Part shown: one piece after another, positions 50,668-61,786 of the stretch
Numbering within the stretch: position 1 is the first letter of the stretch
How the letters are laid out: every line of letters begins with the position of its first letter
Assembly (NCBI RefSeq): GCF_014898815.1
Contig: NW_026515503.1
Coordinates: 62,001 to 126,000 of the forward strand
Source of the DNA: Panonychus citri
Lineage: Eukaryota > Arthropoda > Arachnida > Trombidiformes > Tetranychidae
DNA: 64,000 bases
Direction: 5' to 3'
The notes under the pieces: model-generated
What the model saw: only the letters and a program-made list of their open reading frames with translations
Told to the model about the DNA's origin: nothing
Databases searched by the model: none
Made by a program: the position numbers and the translations under genes

Positions 50668-52352
50668 TTATTTTTTATTAATATATTTATACATCGGATC
50701 ATCTTCTCGACCCTTTTGTCTTCTGTATTCTTCAATTTCCTCCTCAGTGGGTTCATAAGAAGCACTCATTGAATTGTATGGTCTTTTACGATCATCTATC
50801 ATCTCTCCATCTTCCACGGGGAATAAATTATTTCCTCGTTTCCTTTTCTTGTGTCCCAATTCTGACCATCGTTGTTTACTAATAACCAATTTGGGGTCAT
50901 TGTCATTTGTTGTCTCATCCGTTGTTCGGTCTTCAGATGATGATTCTTGCGTAGATGATTCTTTTTTCTTTTCCACTTTATCCATACCGTGAATTAAATT
51001 TTCTTTAATTAAATCATCATTAGAAATTCCAGCTGATCCGACACAATAAGCGTTTTTAACTGTCGCATGACAACATTTGTAGCCCCATTTTTGAGTCTTG
51101 ACGTTATAAAAAGAGCCCCAAACGGATGTATGATTATTTGGATAAACATCTTCCTCGTATTTAGATCGAATTATCGTCTTCGGTGGTTCGATTTTAGGTT
51201 TTCCGTCGCGAGAATATTCAACGTATCTCTCTGATTGTCCATAAACCAATTCGGCCGGTGGTGATTGAAGATATTCCTCTCCGCCATATTTCTCTAAGAT
51301 GCTTTGTTTTATTGAAGTTTTATGTTTAGTCTTTTGGGTTTGGTGCTCTCTGCGAGTGATTTCCATTTTTGTTGGTTCGGCCTGAAGGTGAATATCAACA
51401 CCTTTATCTCGAGCCTGCCAAGCGAATAATTGAGTTTGTGCGACTTTAACAGCATCACCTGAAAATCGAACATAATTTTCACCAGCATAAGGAAGATCAG
51501 AAGGATCTTTTGATGTATTTTTATAAGGATTGTCTCTCATGGAACGAGTTTTCGGATCATAATAAGCAGAATCAGGATCTAAATTTCGAAGGTATTTGGC
51601 TGTGTCCTCTCTGATTCTAAGATTTCTCACAGTAATTCTTTGTTTAGAATCTACTTTTGTACCAGGCATATCAATATGATCGGCGTATTTATCTTCTTCA
51701 TCGGAATCAGAATCCGAATCCCCTTTTTCTTTAGATTCGGTTACCTCTTTTTCGACCAATTCTTCTTTTAATTTCTCTTCTTTTAGTATTTTTTTTGCCT
51801 CTTCAAGTTTTTCGTATTCATCAACAACGGCTTTGTACATCTGAGGACGATAGCCATTCCACCGATCTCTTTTCCATCATAATCTAAATTAAGTTTAGCT
51901 ACCTCGACGTCATCTGGAGCTGTAACAATCCCCGATACTTTGGCTGGAATCTTCCTTGGCTTTTCGAAACAAGATTTTCGATCATGTCCCATGGCTCCAC
52001 AGTTCTCACAAGCTCCAGGTCTATACTTGGTAGCAATTTTGTTTGTTGTTCCTCGTTGGTACCATTCATCAACACGAGCAATCTTGGATGCATTTTCATC
52101 TTGTGGTCGCTGATGTTTTAATGTTGGTCCAGAAGAGCCATAGTACCAAGGGGTGATGGAAATATACTGTGGAATGTGAGGGTTAATGTCTTTACCATCT
52201 TCATCGACAAGAGCTGGAACTGTACCCGCTTTCCGCAATTCCTCCAATTCCTTTTCCTTTTTAAAATCTTCTCGTGAACGTTTTTTAGGCTCATCCTCTG
52301 GAAAATCAGAGCCTCGAATTAGTTCAGATACTGGTCTCTGTTGAATCGACAT
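50668..52352 (-). CDS. SLU7: pre-mRNA splicing factor SLU7, copy B, full length but with one frameshift
   Basis: It opens at ATG 52352 with MSIQQRPVSELIRGSDFP and carries every SLU7 block: SREDFKKEKELEELRKAG, the CCHC knuckle CENCGAMGHDRKSC, DRWNGYRPQ, then DSKQRITVRNLRIRED, FAWQARDKG, SILEKYGGEEYL, KWGYKCCHATVKNAYC, and the terminal DDRKRPYNSM and EPTEEEIEEYRRQK. Corrected length would be about 561 aa, close to human SLU7 (586). At about 51873, TTTTCCATC stands where copy A has TTTTGCCATC. One base is missing inside the DYDGKRDRW codons, so the frame breaks after DYDGK and resumes downstream. Conserved residues on both sides of the break match other animals better than copy A does, which argues that this copy is, or was until very recently, the functional gene and that the missing base may be a sequencing error. 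Confidence 0.88.
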
Positions 52353-52478
52353 TTTGACAAAAAGCGATCCTTGATGACACAAAAAAAGAAATACTAATTT
52401 GCTATGAGATTGAAAATTAAAAAAAAATCAACGAGAGAAAAATGTAAACAAAAACAAAGAGGAAAAGAGAACAACCAA

Positions 52479-52490
52479 AGCGCCACCGCT
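52479..52490. promoter_or_regulatory. AGCGCCACCGCT word upstream of SLU7 copy B
   Basis: Same 12-mer as 47494-47505, 127 bp from the copy B ATG and flanked by the same CAACCA and TAGAA sequence. Candidate core promoter or insulator-type site; function inferred only from position and conservation. Confidence 0.4.
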
Positions 52491-52524
52491 TAGAACTAAA
52501 AGTAACTAATCAAAGAAATTTAAA

Positions 52525-55500
52525 AAAAATTCTCTTTTTTTTTGTTCTGCACTTGTCATTATTATTGTTAATTAACAAACAAATTACAAACAATTAGGTC
52601 ACTGGAAGAAAGTGAGAGGAAGAGGATGATTAACATAACTTGATTTGGAACCCGATTAATGAGAGATGATGGTGTTGTTATAATACGAAATTTAATTTAA
52701 TTCCAACTCGTTTTCCAATTGAAAAAGTTTAATCAAATTTTTCGTGACAACAATTTAATCATTTCCCACGAAGAAAACAATTTACTAAATCATATTGAAT
52801 TGTAAAGAAAACAAAAAGATACATAACTTGTTAATTTAGTTGTTTTCTTCTTAATTCAATTCTATTTTTCTATTCTTAATTGTAAATCATTTCTAATTTC
52901 TGATTCTATCTTGATTGTCTTTTCTTTACCAGAGTCATTCGTTTTGTGCAATTGGACAATTGCAACTAAATTAAAATCACAATCAACGAGGTTAAAGGTT
53001 AAATTATCATATTTATCATCAAGAATCTTGATTCAAGATGATCATTTACAGGATCAAATTGTTATTTAATTACTTTTTATCACTAATCGTGATAAGAGAC
53101 TTTAATTGTTTCGTTATTGCTGGTGAAAAGAAAAGTTAAATTAAGAGATGAGCGCGATTGATATTAATTGTTTGATTTAAGATTGTTTTTCTTGGTTAAC
53201 AATCAACTAATTTGGTTAAATGGAGGCTGATAGAAATGATAATCACGATGATTATTGTTAAATTACAGGAACGACAATTAACATTTCTCCGGATTTCCAG
53301 TAAGAGGAAACAATTAACTTTTCAGATGCGATATAATTATAATACCACATTGAATGTCAATCAAATTTGATTAATCCATTTTAGTGATTACAATCAACTA
53401 CGACAACAACAGCAACAATTTGATCAGCAAGAAGGAAATCAAATGATTAAGATTAACTAACCTTAACTTATTAATCAATTGTTGATGATTTGGACATAAA
53501 TACCTTCCTGTTTTCTTACCCTGATCATTAATTGATTGTGTAATTGTTTACAACCACAATTTAAATTATTGATCTGAATGTTTATTATTATGATTAAGAT
53601 GATTGTTATTGGTTAAATTGTTAAAGGTTACGGAATGAGAATCAGAAAATATATTCTGATTAGTTGATTGTAGTTGATGAAACAATTCAATTTATTTGAT
53701 TGGCATTAAATGATCATCATTATAATCAGCACTCTATGTGTGATAATTAATTTAACCAAATTGTAAACCAGGCCAGGTCAGGTATAAACCATCAAATGTG
53801 TCACTTTAAATTGTAACAATTAACAGACAATCATGATGATGATTCCTTAAATGATGATCACACTCGGTCAGCCGGAAGTGGAAATGTACTTCCTCTGGGC
53901 TGATGAAGATAACGATTAAGATGATGAAAGTTATTCAATTACTTATTTACCTGTGCGAATTAGCCTTGAGCAAGATGAGAAATTAAATCAGTTAACTAAC
54001 GTTGATTAAGGTTAAACAATTTAAAACAATTATTCCTCCAACGAGAAACACACACAAACTAATTTAATGTATTAATTTAATTGTTAAACTTGATTCCGGC
54101 TTTGAATCAATGTGAGAGTTTAATTTGATATTGTTGGGAAATAATTTTATTTTATTTAATTATTCAATTAATTATCAATGTTATTACATCATTTAAATCA
54201 TAATTCACCAATTAATTGAGTTTCGTTGTTGATTATTATCTCTTAATTATGGAGCAAAAACTTGCCAACAATTAGTGTAAACTAGAACAATAATTATCTT
54301 AAACTTGGCTGACAATTAATTGCTGATAATTTATGTTTGTGGTTGTTAATCAAAAATGTCCATCATTTAATTGGTCAATTATCGAGTTGTACAATTAATC
54401 AAATTAAAGTTAAACATCATTAAAGTTTAAAGTCAATTTAACTAAACAAAAAACAATCTTGATAATCATTAACAATTAACAGTTTGAATGTTATTTCGGG
54501 TTAATCACAATCAAAGTACAATTTAAACAATAATAATAATAATTAACTCTCATCTCATGATAAACAATGAATAATCTAATATTTCATTAATGATTGTTGA
54601 TTAAATTAACTGTTAATTTTAGTAATTTGATTAAATGATTTTTAATCAACGTTCACATTCACTGATCTTGATTGAGTTAATCAACTTAAATTGTTTATTA
54701 ATCCAATAGGTTTGCTAATTTTTCAGCTTCCTCATCATCTTCATCACTTAATCAACTGGAATAATGTTGCAAATTAAATTTCAATCTTAAATAGTAGTTA
54801 GTTAATTGTTGGATATGCTTCGGGTTAGATTACATTTATGAGAGAAGACATTTTAATGATTTAAATTGTGGAAATAGTGATGAAGTTAATGAGAAGATGA
54901 TTAACTTTGATTGTAGAACTTTTTTATTTTCTGATTACATTAACTATCCACTTATTATTATAATTAACTGTCATTTAATTTACTTTTGATTATATTTGTG
55001 GTTATGATTGTATTTTAAGATCTACAAACATTTACATTTCTTTGTCAGAGTAACAATTAATTTACAACAATTTGTATATTCTTAGTAAAGTTAATTGTCA
55101 ATTTTAGATTGTAAATAAGTATGAAATTAAAATGAGAATTAAAAAACAATCAACTATTGAATCTAATCAATTGGTATGGATTAAGATGAAGCTAATTGAT
55201 TAGATTTGGTTCTTAAATTGGATTAACTTTTGGTCAGTTTTAATTAACGTTCACAATTTGATAATCTTTCCAAATATTTACTTACAATCAATTGATTTAA
55301 TTGATCGGTTTAATTGTAATAATATTATCCTCCATTCAATAAGTGAATACAATGTTCATAGTTTGACAATCTTGATTGTTTTATTGAGCTAATAACAATT
55401 AGTCAGTTAATTTTGATGAAAAAAAGATTAAGAGATTGGAATAGCTTGTTAATTGCTGATCAATTCTCGTAAGTTAATCACAATCAAGTATATTGGGGAA

Positions 55501-56031
55501 AAGAAGGACAATTAAAAAAGGGCAAAAATGAATTCACATTATGTTTGATTTTGATTGAACTTCTTCTTGTTAAATTGTTTCTAATTAGTGTTGATTAAAC
55601 TGATTTTATGGAATTGGAATGATAAATGTTAACAACAATTAACATAAATGGGAGATTAAAAAGTTTCGAGTATTAAATCATCTTCATTTTCTTCCGGTTA
55701 ATCAAGAGAAATGAGATTAAGTTTGGAGAGTTCAATCAGCTGATTTAGGAATTTTCATCTTTTTCTGTGTTTCTCTTTGGGTTTTCATCGAGATTAATTT
55801 GATTTATTGCTAATCATTGACATGATCAACTGATTTGATCCCAATTAGATGTCATTGGAATGTTGAGCAAAAGGTGAAAGTGATTTGTTCATCTTTAAGG
55901 AATAACGATTAGCTGAATATTCATGTTGATGGTGAAAGAAAAAGGTGAGAAAGTAAAAGGATGAAAAGAAAGAGAAAATATAAAATAGCCTGAGGGTAAA
56001 TTTTCTTCTTTCTTTTTGATTTCTTCTTCTT
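52525..56031. other. 3.5 kb AT-rich spacer
   Basis: Homology to copy A ends near 52520. The rest is AT-rich DNA with very frequent ACAATTAA/TTAATTGT words; no open frame or RNA gene recognised. Confidence 0.55.
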
Positions 56032-56286
56032 TTATAGCTTATTCTTATTGAGAATCTTTTTCGCCCAAATTGTTATTCGTGATTTAAGTGAAGCTGAATA
56101 TATAAACAGTATCATGGCGATAGATAATATATAACCTACTTCCGCAGAAAAGAAAATAACATTTACCTGATCCAGAAGTAAGAAAATAAAATGGCCTGAG
56201 GGTGAAAGACGCAGAAAACTTGAACTAAGGGATGGAAAGTCCAAGAAGATGAAAAAAACAAGAAGGAGGAGGAGGTTCGTCATCAT
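56032..56286 (-). CDS. possible small membrane or secreted protein, 84 aa, doubtful
   Basis: An open frame from ATG 56286 with a very hydrophobic start (TNLLLLLVFFIFLDFP) and a second hydrophobic segment (GYILSIAMILFIYSA), ending in a basic tail. A donor-like CAGGTAAATG lies inside it. I recognise no family. A frame of this size in such DNA may be chance; the signal-peptide-like start is the only reason to list it. Confidence 0.2.
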   Translation of the reverse strand: MMTNLLLLLVFFIFLDFPSLSSSFLRLSPSGHFIFLLLDQVNVIFFSAEVGYILSIAMILFIYSASLKSRITIWAKKILNKNKL

Positions 56287-56379
56287 GATCTCCACCACCA
56301 GTAACCTCTCTCATCCCTTTTCACCTTTCATCTCTTGATGATCTTCCCCCTTAAATCATTTACCGTTAGACCTAATTTA

Positions 56380-56382
<3 letters not shown>

Positions 56383-56429
<47 letters not shown>
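56383..56429 (+). repeat. (CT)n tract just upstream of a TATA box
   Basis: About 47 bp of uninterrupted CT dinucleotide ending 29 bp before the TATA box of the secreted-peptide gene. On the other strand it is a GAGA tract, the kind of sequence bound by GAGA-type factors in insects. Confidence 0.85.
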
Positions 56430-56431
<2 letters not shown>

Positions 56432-56458
56432 GTTGATCCTTCCGACTCAAATTTTGGG

Positions 56459-56466
56459 TATAAAAG
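56459..56466 (+). promoter_or_regulatory. TATA box of the small secreted-peptide gene
   Basis: TATAAAAG, the best TATA box noticed in the window. Transcription should start near 56490, giving a non-coding first exon that ends at a donor near 56579 (CATCAA|GTAAGATT). The next acceptor, ACACAG at 56839, lies one base before the ATG. Confidence 0.7.
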
Positions 56467-56840
56467 TGATGACCACTTGATCAACATCACCATTCAATCA
56501 TCTCAAGTTTTACAAACAACAATCAACAACTTGTTTTAGTTTCATCTCCAAAAGGATAACCTCTTACAACCAACATCAAGTAAGATTAAGATAATGAAAG
56601 TGTTTCAATCAATATTCAATTCACTAATTGTTACTCTGTGTTAATCTAAACATAATTATTACCACCACAACTTTGGATTACTCTTGACATTCGTGATTTG
56701 TGTTCATTTAGTTCTAATTCAGTGAATTGAATGTGATTCGAAAACTTTTCTTTCTCTCTTTTTAATTTTTTCTCTCATTTCTTTGGGATTCTCTCTAATT
56801 ATCTTGTTCTTCCTCTTCTTCTTACCATTTATAACACAGA

Positions 56841-57237
56841 ATGCGTTCAATCACAATCTGTCTCTTGATCGCCGCCATCATGATCATCCTTGTTACTTTC
56901 GCTCCATCAGGAAATGAGGCCTCACGAAGGAAACTCATGAAAATCAAGAAACTCGCCGCTCTTGCCCTTCTCCTTAAATCCAAGAAAAAGTACATCTTCC
57001 CCATTCCACTCCCACTCCCAGTTCCAGTTCCGTAAGTATTTCAAGATGTCCGAAGAAAACTCGATTAGCCTCCATTGAACAATCCTAATCCTAATCTTAA
57101 TCTCTCCCTTTAATCCTCACAATGACAAACACAACAGAGTCATCAAGAAGACCGTCCAAGCCTGGCCTGAACCCTCATGGTCTGAACCCTCATGGCCAAG
57201 CAGCGACTCTTGGTCCGAGCCCCAAGGATGGTGGTAA
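56841..57237 (+). CDS. small secreted basic/proline-rich peptide of unknown function, 96 aa
   Basis: Two coding exons, 56841-57031 and 57138-57237, in phase, preceded by a non-coding exon. The protein has a clear signal peptide (SITICLLIAAIMIILVTF), then a lysine/arginine and alanine/leucine stretch (RRKLMKIKKLAALALLLKSK), an aromatic-proline repeat (FPIPLPLPVPVP), and a Trp/Pro/Ser tail in which WSEPSWP-type units repeat and which ends in GWW. The layout of signal peptide, KKLAALALLL, alternating xP repeat and W-rich end recalls short secreted arthropod proteins that I know only as uncharacterised. The basic amphipathic segment could suit an antimicrobial or structural role, but nothing proves either. 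Strong TATA box, CT tract and a polyadenylation signal 50 nt past the stop suggest high, regulated expression. GC content is above its surroundings. Confidence 0.82.
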
Positions 57238-57285
57238 ATGTTAACCATTTAATTACATAAATCATCATTTGGTAAAACTTTTTTT

Positions 57286-57291
57286 AATAAA
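57286..57291 (+). terminator. polyadenylation signal of the secreted-peptide gene
   Basis: AATAAA 49 nt after the stop codon, within a T-rich context. Confidence 0.6.
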
Positions 57292-58153
57292 CAATCAACA
57301 AAATGGTAGCTGGATTATCTGAATTAAACTCTCATGTTTCAAACTCATCATCATTCATTAACAAACAAAAACCTCATCATCATCCTGATTTCATCTTCAT
57401 CATCACCATCACTTCATCAACATAAATTATCATCAATGTTATTTTTTTTAAACCACACAAACAATTAGCTGATTTTCACCCTTTAAAAGATTAACTTTGT
57501 TAAAATAAATCAAAATCATCAGAGAAAAATCCCTTGTTTTCTAATTCTGTACAATCAATTTAATGAATTAATGTCTAATTCTTTAAACCGATTGACTTAA
57601 TTGTTAATTAACTGTAGTCACACTGGTCAATTGTAATAGAGGAATCATAATCAAAGGAAAAACCATAAAATGCTCAAGTCAACAATCAACTTAATTTCAG
57701 AAACCGTTTTTTTCTTTAAATAATCATCATTCACTCTGCGAGTGTCAATATGATATTTTAAATAAATTGCCAATAACATTAATTAAACAAAAACAATTCG
57801 TCTCATGATTTATTAAATTGCCGAAAACAAATTAACTGAAATGATCTTTTCCCTTTTTTAAAAGTCGTTCAATTAGAAAGTTTTGACTAATTAATTACTA
57901 CAATTAATAGTTTTCAATAAAGTTAATTGTTCTTCTTCGACTTTTTAATTCGGTTCGGTTTTAATTGTAATTAACTTTCGATACATTCACTTGAATCGAT
58001 GTTCGATTGTCAACCAGACACGTGATTCTTTTTGGCGGTAAAATTTTCTTTCTCTTTTTTTTCTCAAGATTTTCTGTTCTCTCTTTTAATTGTTTTTAAT
58101 TTAGATTTAATTTTCTTTTATTAATTGGATTGCATGTTTTTAATTCTAACACT
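57292..58153. other. spacer and promoter region
   Basis: About 0.86 kb without a gene. ATC-rich at 57345-57430, AT-rich after. A small GC-richer patch near 57995-58035 (GACACGTGATTC, TTTTTGGCGG) just upstream of the next ATG includes a CACGTG E-box and is a likely promoter. Confidence 0.45.
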
Positions 58154-60109
58154 ATGAGTTCCCTTCAGCATGCGAAAGAAAATAATTACAATCAATTCAC
58201 GAGATTAATTGACTCTTTGGAAGATCGGGTAAGATTTTTGTTGTTTTTTCTTTTTCTATTCTATTTATTTTGTTTTCTTTGTTTTCAGTTTTTGTGATTC
58301 TTGTTTTTTTTTCTAATTAACTTTTTTTTCTATTCTTTAATTTTTCTTTTCTAGTATAAGTTGAATGAAGGTGATGCCATTGTTGACATTAATAGTTTAC
58401 AAGTTGTTAGGACCAGAAGTGGTCGTGTTTCCAAACCAAGAATTACCCCTAAATCAAAACCCGCTGCGACTTCGAGTGTATCAAAGTCAAAAAGAGGTCG
58501 AAAACAATCGACTGGAACTACCAGACAATCAACTGGATCATCGATTCCACTTTCACAATCAACTCAAGATTCTTCTGGCTTTGAATCAGCTACTTATGAT
58601 TCTCAAGAAGGCTCACCATTAGAGCCAAATTTAGTCGTTGCTCAAAGTATTCTTTTTGATCGACCAGCACAATTAGAGGCTACTAAAAATTTACTCTCAA
58701 TCCTGGAATCAGGAGGACCTTTGAGTAGTAAAACTGCTTCTAATCTTTATGAGCGATTTAGAGTTACTCTTGGACGAGATGAGCTTCCTAACAAAGCAAG
58801 TGTGCGGCCTTTTTTTACCTTTCATGAAGATCATGACATTGGTGTTACTCTACTTTTCGATACTCCTGATCTTACCCCATGGACTCTCATTTGTCTCAAA
58901 TTTTTCGGTGAAGAAAACCTTGGTTTATACCAGCAAATTTATAGACATGTCCTTGTAGAAGCAGCAGCAAAAACAAATAATGGTTCAGCCAAAAAGATGA
59001 TCACATCAACACCCACAACACGATCATCGGTTAACACACAAAGATCAGAATATCTTGCCGTTGTTGCGGTTCGTCGAAGTGGCGGATCCAAGCAAATGGA
59101 CATGGATTCTGAAAGTGAATTTGGTAATCATCTTAATCATACTCGTCCTGCAAATCAACCTGCAGCAAATAAATCACCGTCAGGCATGTCAAGTGCTTAT
59201 ACCTCGCCAACATCAATTCCTGTTTATCATCCTTCAATTGATAGTATTGTTTACGAAAATGACAAGCAACTCGCATCACTTCAAAAATTAGCCGAAATTA
59301 TGAGACAAAACGACGATGAGAGTAAACAAGTGAAAAGAAAATTAATCGCTCGAGCTGGTAGAGCATTGGGACACGATTCGATGCCTTATGGTGAAAACAT
59401 TTATCCATTTTTCACTTTTCACGAGAAAGGAGAGATCGGGGTTAGCTTTTTATTCAACATCAAAACTCTTAGTCCTTGGACAACCATTTGTAAACTTTAC
59501 TTTGGCGGTGAAATACTTAATATATGCAGTGATATTTATCGAATGATGAACCGTCCACAAATAGAATCACTCGAAAAATTGGAACAATTAGCTATCAGTT
59601 ATCGTCAACAACCTCAACAATCGAAAATTTTACGAGCTGCCATCTCTCAGGTTCACGATGAAAGATCAAAGGAAAGTTGCCAAAAGTCAAATCAACAGCC
59701 ATCTATGAGTACACCAATAACCCGATCATCTAGAGCGTTTTCACCCGTGGTAATCAACAACACTGCTCCTCCATATCGTCGGTCTATCCCACAATCTCCA
59801 GCCTCATCATTATCAGGATCAATTGAAGATTCACCAATACCTGAACCGAGAAGAGCTCGAATGCTTTGCCGAACAACAAGCGTCCGTAGAGTGACACGAC
59901 CACGGAAATCAACAGTTCTCGTTGATATCAACAATGGTAACATCCAATCAACTGGTATCGATTTAGCCTTAACTCCTCCCGCTCTCAAAAAAACACGTCG
60001 ATCGACAACCTTCATGGTTGGAAAAGGTTTCTCAGAACCAAGTTTCGCTCTCGCCAAATCAGGTCGCAAACCAGCGCTGTCCAGAGTCAATACCACTCAT
60101 CATCTGTAA
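58154..60109 (+). CDS. unrecognised basic, probably nuclear protein with two full and one partial internal repeats, 609 aa
   Basis: Two exons, 58154-58228 and 58355-60109, joined in phase (GATCGG|GTAAGA, TTTCTAG|TAT). After a short helical start and RTRSGRVSKPR comes a Ser/Thr/Lys-rich region. Then a domain at about residues 123-224 is repeated at about 323-424. Both copies contain PFFTFHE, a GVxxLF core, a xLxPWTxIC motif, a FxGExL motif and end in IYR. A third start, IESLEKLEQL, follows at about 428 and stops after some 30 residues. The tail is rich in RRxS/T (RRTT-like, KKTRRSTTFMVG) and in Pro. I recognise no family. Arg/Lys clusters suggest a chromatin or cell-cycle protein; that is inference. 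Codon use and splice quality look like a real, conserved gene. Confidence 0.8.
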
Positions 60110-61786
60110 TTTTCCATTAATCATCCAAAATCTAACTCTCTCTCTCTCATCCATACACACCACCGATTCATCAGGCATAGTTTTCTAATTTGATTTATCT
60201 AATCATCGTCAGAAAATTTTCATCCTTCCAATGTTTTTGTATTATCTTACTGAATGTTTAATATATTTAATTGTTGTGAATGATTAAATATATTATTCTA
60301 GTAACTTATTACAATTACATTATTTTAATATAAAGAAATGTTTACGCTCATCAAATTAGAGGAAACTTTTTAATTAGTGATTTGACTCTTTCATTTTTCT
60401 TGAAGTATCATTACAAAAACAAAGTTTATCTTATTACATTTAATTAATTTCTATTAGGAATCAATGTTTCTATTTGATTACGAGTGTTTAATTTGATGAT
60501 TTAAATTCATTAAGTAACAAATCATAACAGTTAAATTGTTTCCTTTTTATGCCAAAAATTGAGAATGGAAAATTAAGTTGATAGAATTAACAATTTATTC
60601 TTATGACTTTCTTTTCTAATATTATCCATTTATGTAACAACAATTAATTAATTTCCATGTTTGCATGTTGATACTCCCAAATTAAGACAGAACTCGATTT
60701 AAATTGTGATAATCCCTTGACGATTCCTATGCTGATTAAAATTCCCTTGATTGAATATTTTCTTAAACTTTCGTACAGAAATTTAATTACTTTTCTTTCA
60801 CAATAATCATTGTCCTCTAAATCATTTACAATTAACTGATTGCCCGATCTCTTTACACTTTCTTCTCAATTTAAACAAATTGTAAAAAGAAAAAGCTTCC
60901 AGCAAGGTTATCATAATTTAAAATAATTCATCCAATTAGTAAATTATCGCGAGTTAATTTTCAGCCTCAATCTTGAGAAAAGTTATCAAGAGTAACAATT
61001 AGTTTAATTTCTGAGAATTAAGAAAATTTCAATTCTCCTTGGACCTCAACCGATTGTTGTTGATCAATTGTGATATTAATAGAAAATCAAATGATTTCAA
61101 TAATTTTCGATATTCTAATCAACGTAATCAACTGGGCTGATTAACGTTCTAACATAATCTGAAACTCTAGTGACGTAGATTGTTAACAAAATTACAATTT
61201 AAAGTAAACAATTAAGAGAAAAACTAATTAATGTGTAAACAAAAGAGAATCAAGAAAAATTGGAAAGGTTAAAAATCTGATTAACTGAAAACTCAATTTA
61301 AGAAAATTAATCAAGTAAACGATCACAATTTAAAAGAAGAAGAAGAAAAAAACTAATCAGCTCAACGATTTATTGATTGATTTTCAACGAAACTGTTGAT
61401 TCAAACTCGGAGCCAAAGAGAAAGAGAGAGAGAGAGAGAAAGGGAAAGAATAAATTCTCAAGAGTAACTGGATAATCATGGAGATAAAATAATTGAGCAG
61501 AAGCATGAGAGAGATTGAGAGAGAAGGAAGAAAGAGAATTAAAAGGAAGACAGGAAAATAGAAAGAAATTGAATAAAAGAATAGAATGTAAATGTAAGAG
61601 AAGAAAAGAAAGGAGAAAATATTGCAGACAGAAAGGTCGAAAGAGAGAAAGAGAAAGAAAGAGAGAGAGAGAGAGGGTGAGATGGAAACGTAGTTGTTGA
61701 TATGAAGAAAAATAAAAAGCTCATATTCTAATATTGTTGATTATTGTTCGTGTTTTCATCTCTCTCTCACTTTCTCTGATATTTAC
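60110..61786. other. intergenic region ending in a purine tract
   Basis: 60.1-61.3 kb is plain AT-rich DNA. From about 61330 the plus strand becomes strongly purine-rich (see next entry). No gene supported; the frames at 61515-61700 plus and 61539-61724 minus are translations of the purine tract. Confidence 0.55.
61410..61682 (+). repeat. long purine-rich (GA/GAAA) tract upstream of PKA-RI
   Basis: About 270 bp that is overwhelmingly A and G on the plus strand, with (GA)n cores at about 61424-61438 and 61655-61677, broken mainly by scattered T's. The first intron of PKA-RI is the reverse: strongly pyrimidine-rich at 61950-62190 and 62690-62995. Confidence 0.75.

Noticed and set aside
50668..52382. 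Two separate genes for the two SLU7 open frames of copy B
   Set aside because: They are consecutive parts of one SLU7 protein split by a single missing base, as copy A shows.
61539..61724. Phe/Ser-rich minus-strand frame
   Set aside because: Translation of the purine tract on the opposite strand.
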